This document shows, piece after piece, positions 57,915-64,000 of a stretch of DNA of 64,000 nt. How positions within the stretch are numbered: position 1 is the stretch's first letter; every line of letters begins with the position of its first letter. Origin of the DNA: Amblyomma americanum (lineage: Eukaryota > Arthropoda > Arachnida > Ixodida > Ixodidae). The DNA lies in the NCBI RefSeq assembly GCF_052857255.1, contig NC_135506.1, positions 73,979,056 to 74,043,055 on the forward strand, written 5' to 3'. The notes beneath the pieces are model-generated. The model ran no database searches, was not told the origin of the DNA, and was given only the letters and a program-made list of their open reading frames with translations. A program made the position numbers and the translations under genes.

Positions 57915-58916
57915 GATTACCTTGACGACGGGGTACAATTGAAGAACCCTTGCCTAATTGCTCACGCCATTCACATTTACCTCCCACACCACACTTGGCC
58001 GAACTCGGATGTTTTTCCACTTTTTTTCTTTTGTGGGTGTTTTCAGGCACAGTGCACGTGTGTGTAGTTAAGCTCACGGCGCCCTGATTCTACCTTGACT
58101 CGGGCTGCGGAAATGGTTCCAGATGACGGAAGTCTCCTGTCCTGTCTGCATTTTATTTTGTTTATTTGTTTACTTTTTCTGGCCAGGTCACGCGAGTGCA
58201 AGCATCTCCAATTTATATATGTTGGACAATTCCGCCACCGTCTGTTTCTGTACACCTTACTCGCTTAAATGCTCCCGCCATTGTCATTTAGCCGCCACAC
58301 GACACTGGCATGAGCTCGGATGTTTTACTGCTGTGTGTCTGGGTGTTTTCATGCACAGTGCACGTGTGTTTAGTTAAGCTCACGGCGCCTCTGATTCGGC
58401 CTTGGCTCTGGCTGCCGGAGTGGTTCAAGATGACGGAAGCTCCGACCCTGTCTGCATTTTATTCTGTTTATTTGTTTACTCTTTGTGTACGGGGCACGCG
58501 AGTGCACGCGTCTTTAACTTTTGTGTGTAGGGCGATCCCGCCACCGTCTGCTCCTGTCCACCTTACACGCCGCCGCTCTGTTGCCTTGATGGGTAGCCAT
58601 TATCCTCGCCCGCTCCGTGTTTTCCTTTTTTTTGTTTCCCTCGTCCGGGGTCGGCTCCCCGCGGCTTCGGGGTGGGCGGCGGGGTACAACACGTTTTTCT
58701 TTTTTATTTGTTCCCCCTTTTTTCCCTTTCTATCTGTATCTTTTCTAGTATTCTTTGCCACCGTTTGTTTCTTTTGTTCATGTGTCGTACATGTGTGCCA
58801 GTGCCAACTCCTTAAGAAGAGGAAGAAGACCCCTGTAACTTCAGTCTTGAGAAAGGACAGGCTCTGTCCGAAACGTCGACTCAAAATAAATCTATGGCTA
58901 AATGAAGCGTTTTCAA

Positions 58917-58919
<3 letters not shown>
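57915..58919 (+). repeat. Right arm of a giant palindrome (about 1005 bp)
   Basis: Reverse complement of 56889-57893 across a 21-bp spacer (57894-57914). Read on the plus strand it ends GGACAGGCTCTGTCCGAAAC at 58855-58874, then GTCGACTCAAAATAAA, and runs directly into a TA microsatellite. The 234-codon frame at 58310-59014 is the same frame as on the left arm with a poly-Tyr-Ile extension from the TA repeat, which argues against it being a gene. Confidence 0.95.

Positions 58920-58991
<72 letters not shown>
58918..58991. repeat. (TA)n microsatellite, right of the palindrome
   Basis: About 36 TA units, directly joined to the right arm with no unique bases between. Confidence 0.97.
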
Positions 58992-58994
<3 letters not shown>

Positions 58995-59156
58995 AAAACT
59001 TGCATTTAACATGACTGAAAAACCTTCATGCTGCCAATCAAACAGGAGCAAGGGCCTTGTCAAGCTGCTTGTAGTAGCTTTTTTGCTCTTGTCCCAGCAT
59101 TCCTTTGTTACACGCGGAAGAATGCTGAATAAAGATTTGATTTGATTTGATTTGAC
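58992..59156 (+). mobile_element. CR1-like LINE 3' UTR with (GATTT)n tail
   Basis: A segment ending GCTGAATAAAGATTTGATTT and then repeats of GATTT to about 59154, a typical CR1/jockey 3' tail with a polyadenylation-like signal. The upstream part has TTGCTCTTGTCCCAGCATTC. I infer that it is the displaced 3' end of the element at 53650-56756, because that copy lacks a tail and has the same orientation. Confidence 0.65.
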
Positions 59157-59159
59157 GCT

Positions 59160-59866
59160 TGCGGTAGGTTTTTCCTGATTCCATGACTTACTGCCGCCGC
59201 CATATGACCGAAGTCCTATTCTCTGGATTCAAAATAAAGCAGAAATGCAGCGAGCGTAATGTTTCACCCGCGAAATAATACCTCCGGGCACCTTGTGCAT
59301 GATTGTTTCGAACAAAAGCCTTCAGCTGAATATAGCTCTTGAAACTTTCGTTTCACAGAAGCAAAGCAGCCAGAGGAAACAATAAAAGCACAAGAAATTC
59401 AGTACCACCTCCTGCCGTCACTGTGCCATTAGTATTCATGGAATATGCAAAGGCTCTTTGTTCGCCGAGCAGATGTCCAGCCCTGCGCACCTGTATTCGC
59501 GATGCTAACCTAGAAGAAACGTCGAAGTGTGCGTGGATAGTCCTTTCTGTTTACGATAGCGAAAAAAAGAGCTGGTGGCACTGCATTCAGATTATGCCCT
59601 GCGACCTCTGTTCTAGGCCTAGACACTGATGTCAGTATACGAAGGAGAAGGCTGTTTATATTGTATCGAGAGCAAAAATTTTAACGAGCTTTCAGAGCAA
59701 ACATCTTCATCTTTCGAAGCTTAGAGGCAGCTGCATGAGGACAGAGCGCAGGACTAGCGCAAAATTTCGCTTGTGTAGTTGATATTTGCTGTTGGTCTAT
59801 GCGAGAGAAGGAAACAATAGAATCGGATTGCTGTCCAGTGTCAGCCTTTGGAGTTCAACCCTTAAA
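59160..59866. other. No gene recognised
   Basis: The frame at 59339-59629 (+, 96 codons) has several cysteines but no family pattern I know. Confidence 0.35.
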
Positions 59867-59867
59867 A

Positions 59868-60116
59868 AATGATCTATCGACAATCTATAGGCTTCTTATA
59901 GCCTCTATTGCGTCCCTATAGATATTTCTTTTTGTCTATTCATAGTCTATACTCTGTCTATAGACAGAAGTCTACTATTAGTGTATGGCCATAAATCTAT
60001 AGATTGTCTATCGACTGTCTATAGATTTGTATTGCCTATAGGCTGTTCTCCATTGTTTGTTCATAGAGAGTCTATAGATTTTATAGACAGAAGTCTATTG
60101 ACAGTCAAAAGACTGC
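59868..60116. repeat. TATAGA-rich irregular repeat
   Basis: Words of the form CTATAGA, CTATAGG or TATAGACAG occur at least eight times in 250 bp. The 16-bp word TATAGACAGAAGTCTA occurs at 59959-59974 and 60082-60097, 123 bp apart. Many are self-complementary (TCTATAGA), so the segment could form several small cruciforms. Confidence 0.7.
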
Positions 60117-60119
60117 ATA

Positions 60120-62335
60120 AAGAAATTTTGGTAAGAGAAAGTACACTGCCCGAGATGCTTTGATATTTTACAATCAAGACGCGAAATTTCAGAAAGTAAA
60201 CAAGAGTAAAAGTGAGGTGGGAGAATTAGTGCTGGGTGTCAAAAGGGTGCATTAGCCTTGATTAGTGCAGTAAGTTTGAATAAAACATATGGGAGCTTTA
60301 CTATAATTTAGCTAGGTGACAGATGTTTCCTCCCCGTTAAGATAGACGCACTGCTCATTACTTACCTCTCTTAGGCAGTTGTCACCAACATTTAAAAAGC
60401 GTATGTTTGGTTACTATAAAACCCAGGACCCATGTTCGGCGAACGCTGCAAATTCGCACCGGTGCGCCACGCTGCGGCAAATTCTCCGCGCCAAACCAGC
60501 GATCGCCGCCCTGTCCCGACCACGGCATGCGGCGTTTGCGCGGCGCCAGCCAATGCGAGCGCGATAGCGCCAATGTAACGATGACGTAGGGGCGAGTTTC
60601 TCGGGTCGGCTGGTTGGTCAGCCGGCCAGCTTAGATCCCGTCCTCCACCGTTAGAATAGTGTACTAAAATTTGTGCTTGACAAAAATAGTAAACCCTGAG
60701 ATATATAGTTGTGAAAAATGCGTCATTTTTGAGGATCGTTTGCAAACATCGAGTTGCTGGTAGGAGTAGCAACTGTGGTACAAATTTGTTGCCACAGCCG
60801 CCTCGCAGCTGCTCCTGCCAAGCCATTGCTGTGCGCCTCTCCTGGCGTTTGCTACGTCCGCTGCTGAAGGCGTCGCGGAAATCGACCTTACTTTTATTAC
60901 CAAATGGTGCTGTTTACAGTTAAGCGATAACAAAGCAAGCATTTTGATGCAGCTCGGATGACTTTACAAGCGCCATCCGCTGTACTTTCGATCAAAAACA
61001 CGGCCATAGGCCTAGCGACAACAAGGGCCGCCTGGCAGCGGCGCAGTTCGTCGCCCGGTGCTCCCGCGTACGCCACCGTTGCCGAAAGCTAGACAGTTAT
61101 GCAGGCATGCTGTCGCTGCGCTAATATACACAGCTTGTACTGACGTCCGTGAAACGGATTCTGGGGAGATGTGTATGCGCCATGTTTATGAACTGCTAGC
61201 TCCTGCTGTTTGCAAGCCTGTGCTTGTCTGCATGTTTGTACGGCTGTGCGCGCGATAATTTATCGTTTCAAGCCCAGCGTTAGGCGCGCGGACGAAGGCT
61301 CGCTGAAGCTTGCGTGTGGCGTATTAAACGTGCCAACTTCGATCACGACAACCGCAACCTTAGAGTTCGTGGTGCGCACAAAAATAAAAAGTAAATCCCA
61401 ATTTGAATGTCGAGAGCGGGATAATAGCGAAACAAGGTAAGCCCCGAACTGTAACCCGATTGTTTGCGTTGAAAAGAGGGCCACTCATGTACCTGGAGGA
61501 GAGGAATGCCGACTGGGTCACATCGCTGATCCACACGTACAGCGCCAAGAATTAGGATTCCGTACAACGTCAGCAAGCATTTGAAAACGATGTTGCTAAA
61601 AGACTCGAGCTGAGGCCGAGATATTGCATGCCGAAGCCAACTCGGCGGGAACACAGATCCAGCCGCAAATCTCTTTTCATGCCTCAGCGGCTGACTGATG
61701 AAATCAACGCTTCTGTGAACACTTTTAAAGTTAAAAACGAACAGACACTGACCTGAAGTGCTACATTGATGCTTCGAAATAGGTGCAACCAGTTCAGAAT
61801 GCTTCAGTTAAGAAAAACCCCTTCAAGTGTACTCTACCCCAGTAGTTGCTCGCAGCACTACCAAAGCTGCAATGAGTGCACAAGCAACGTTCTGACGCTG
61901 CGAAATGTAGTGCCAGTATAAAATAGGCATGCGGGCATATGGGGAAGGATGGAAGAAATGAATTAAAGAGGAAAAATTTTTAAATTGGAAGTGTGAGAGA
62001 CAGAGAAGGAAAGAAACAGGGAGCCAGGAGCTATTTGAGAGCAGCGACGCTGATTCCTCTGTCAGAATAAGGAAATTATTCATTTAGACACCACTGTACT
62101 GATTGCAGCACGCGTGCATAGATATCTCAAGGTTTTGCATGCTCGAATGTATGCGGTCGCGTACCTTTCGTTGCCGGCTCAGCCGCGGCTACCATCGGCT
62201 GCGGTTTTCTTCGGCACCTTCGCTTCAGGGAGGAAAAGTGGTCATTTCGATTCAAGATTCGGTCGTGTTCTCCAAAACAAAGCGACATTTCATTTCTCGT
62301 GAAGCGTTTATTTTCACGATAATAACATTTCCGTG
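60120..62335. other. No gene recognised (2.2 kb); one CpG-rich patch
   Basis: A GC- and CpG-rich patch at about 60425-60610 holds CCAAT at 60550-60554 and 60570-60574 and a CRE-like TGACGTA at 60582-60588. It could be a promoter, but no exon is recognisable nearby. The remainder is anonymous. Confidence 0.35.
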
Positions 62336-62339
62336 CAAT

Positions 62340-62610
62340 AAACAAAGCAGTGCTCGTCGGCCGTGGCGGCCATGTTTGCGGCGGCGGCGGAGGAAGCCAA
62401 ACCGGAAGAGCGGGCTTTCTGCGCTGCTATTGGCTTGCTTCGACTGCCGCTTCCGGTCTCGCCGGACGCCGCGCGTCAAGATCTGGCGGGGCCAGATCGG
62501 CGGCTGCGGGCGTTTTTTTTCGACGCCGGGAAATGTGCGCCGTCGGGCGAAAATCGCCCAGAAAACGCTCCATGTATCCCGGCCCAAGGTATGCGACGTT
62601 TAAGGCCGCG
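62340..62610. promoter_or_regulatory. CpG-rich stretch with ETS, CCAAT and YY1-like motifs
   Basis: GGCGGCCATGTTT near 62365-62377 resembles a YY1 site on the minus strand. CCGGAAG at 62402-62408 and its inverse CTTCCGG at 62450-62456 are ETS-like, with ATTGG (inverse CCAAT) at 62429-62433 between them. The surrounding CpG density is far above background. The set is typical of TATA-less housekeeping promoters. Overlapping frames (62350-62704) are Ala/Arg-rich and probably follow from base composition. A dispersed GC-rich repeat is an alternative. Confidence 0.3.
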
Positions 62611-63835
62611 AAGCGACATTAGGAATATGGTTAAACCTTGCAGCAGGTGTTTTCACTTGAACATTGGTTATTTTAATAAACAAAGGTTCAGTCGTTTTTA
62701 CTGAACACGCTTTGCAGTTCTGAACAGCGTTCGACAATTGCAGATTCCCATAACACCCTGCCCACCAACCTCAAAACAACCCATACACTAAAGGATGTCG
62801 AAAGGAGATTTTTAACGCGTGAAAGAAACAAAGGAGAATAGTTTTTTTTTCAGAGGTTAATCGCTTTGGGAAGTAAAAAGAAAAAACTGAAAACGTGGTA
62901 AAGCCCAGTCTCGCTGAAACTACAAAGCCAATCGTCTTTCCTGGAAGCAGAGATCTTATGTTTAATGACAAAGCCCTGCCAGCAACAAGTTGTCAACAAG
63001 TGCGACAGAGAAAATTTCCTGGAAGACGCCCCTGTTTTTCTTGAAGAAACCAGTAAACTGCTTTGTTTACAAAGATAATGGCGTATAAAATTTCTCTTAC
63101 TGGAACCAAAATGTTGTGCTTCCGTTGTTTGTATTTTTTTTATTTCTGTCGTAAAACTCCGCCAAACACTTTAAACGGCACTAGCCTTCACAATAGTAGA
63201 AAAGTAAAAATGGTGCGTTCATTGAAATGAAGGCATTAAAACGACTTTAAAATGTTTGCGTGCATCATTTGACATATACTTTATCATACTGACACACAAA
63301 TATTATTCTTTGCCTCTTTGTTCTCTTTTATTTCTGTTTCTTACTTTATTCCGTCTTTTCTTTCTTTATTGTTTTTCTTTTTTTGCCGTAGAGCTTAGTC
63401 GGCACGTTGGCGGAACATTGCTTTCCATGAAATGTGTGCAGAGTAAGTAGTGCGCTTAGAGAAACAATTACGTGAGGGCAATTGTAGGCGTCGTCCACCC
63501 TCCCCTGACCCTTCCCCTGGCTTCCAGCTGTCAGTTGAGCAGACATCTTATGTATTCACTGAATGAGTGCTTCAGGAAAACGGAACATCATTCAGCATTT
63601 CCTGGGTGAGCACGATATTCTTCCTGAGCCTGCGCCTACGATGACGGCTGCATCCCATCGCTACTGTTGTTTACATATGTGTGCAAACAGATACTGTTCG
63701 TTTGCATGCCAATAGACAGAAGATGAGCTTTGTCTTAAAATTTCTTGGAGGCACTTACATATCTCTTAACTGCGGGAAGGCGAAATCCGTTTCCGACTCA
63801 TTGCGCTGAGTTGAATTTGACGCGCTTCAATTCAT
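62611..63835. other. No gene recognised (1.2 kb)
   Basis: Anonymous AT-rich DNA. Confidence 0.4.
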
Positions 63836-63840
63836 TCCAC

Positions 63841-64000
63841 GACAGACGAGAAGAGTAGCTGGCGCTAGCGTGGCGCCACGTGACCAAGGTCACGTGACTT
63901 CACCAGATACGTGACCTGTGTCACGTGTCTAGGACACGACAGAGGAGAAGAGCAGCTGGCGTGAGCGTGGCGCCACGTGACCTAGGTCACGTGACCCAGG
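63841..64000. repeat. 97-bp tandem repeat with CACGTG boxes, cut by the window end
   Basis: GACAGACGAGAAGAGTAGCT at 63841 recurs as GACAGAGGAGAAGAGCAGCT at 63938, a step of 97 bp. CACGTG lies at 63877, 63891, 63922, 63974 and 63988. Each unit carries a GTGGCGCCACGTGAC palindrome followed by a GGTCACGTGAC palindrome. The array continues beyond the window. Confidence 0.85.

Noticed and set aside
58838..58880. Hammerhead ribozyme at the outer ends of the palindrome arms
   Set aside because: The stem and GAAAC are present, but the bases before the stem read CTTGAGA, not CTGANGA, so the conserved core is not met. The 35.9-kb site keeps CTGATGA but has an extra A before the stem and no convincing stem I.
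56872..59014. Open frames of 208 and 234 codons in the two palindrome arms
   Set aside because: They are the same frame read from both arms, rich in Phe, Val, Ser and Cys with no domain I recognise, and one runs into the TA repeat as Tyr-Ile. The frame follows from base composition of a terminal repeat.

Overview
The window looks like intergenic or deep-intronic DNA from a hard tick (Ixodidae, probably a metastriate). The clearest sign is a family of tRNA-derived SINEs that resembles the tick element Ruka, in at least ten copies. Each has a tRNA-like head, a body with a 'CGAAATTTC...CCTGAGTCGCTTTGGGACGTTAAAC' type of layout, and a short simple tail. The rest of the repeat content (I-like LINEs with an RNase H domain, CR1-like and RTE-like LINEs, a Penelope-like GIY-YIG element, ATT and TA microsatellites) fits a large, transposon-rich chelicerate genome. 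I recognise no complete host gene, no standalone tRNA or rRNA gene, no CRISPR array and no virus-derived gene.

Layout. 1-1866: 3' part of an I-like LINE (+). 1867-11400: mostly unassigned DNA with decayed SINEs, an RTE-like 3' end (6497-6840, -) and a CR1-like scrap (7020-7340, -). 11400-16570: nearly full-length but broken I-like LINE (-) with ORF1 zinc knuckles, endonuclease, RT and RNase H, followed by a GC-rich stretch with four CACGTG boxes. 17858-17957: a perfect 44-bp hairpin. 18-26 kb: SINEs, a 30-bp minisatellite, a foldback of SINE tails, a CR1-like 3' end between two long ATT tracts, and anonymous DNA. 26470-31888: the best I-like LINE (+), with a SINE inserted near the start of ORF1 and flanked by a 12-bp target duplication. 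33-36 kb: an intact-looking SINE, then a Penelope-like fragment with a readable GIY-YIG endonuclease and an inverted copy of its own 3' terminus. 40.7-49.5 kb: a patchwork of LINE, SINE and RTE fragments, a 309-bp terminal-inverted-repeat element and one small membrane-spanning ORF that could be a host exon. 49.9-50.4 kb: a diverged tandem repeat. 53650-59156: a young CR1-like LINE (+) whose 3' end seems to be split by a giant palindrome. The last 5 kb hold a TATAGA-rich repeat, two CpG-rich stretches and, at the very edge, a CACGTG-bearing tandem repeat.

The most striking feature is the palindrome at 56889-58919. Two arms of about 1005 bp lie around a 21-bp spacer, with no net length difference and one base difference that I found, and TA microsatellites lie outside. 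The outer end of each arm carries a small stem followed by GAAACGT, and the same arrangement occurs at the 3' end of the Penelope-like element at 35.9 kb. I therefore infer that the palindrome consists of two head-to-head Penelope-type terminal segments. If transcribed it would form a very long double-stranded hairpin RNA. An assembly artefact must be excluded first.

No genes here work together as a pathway. The relationships are between transposons: autonomous LINEs (I-like, CR1-like, RTE-like) could have supplied retrotransposition enzymes, the SINEs are non-autonomous, and several insertions are nested, so their relative ages can be read.
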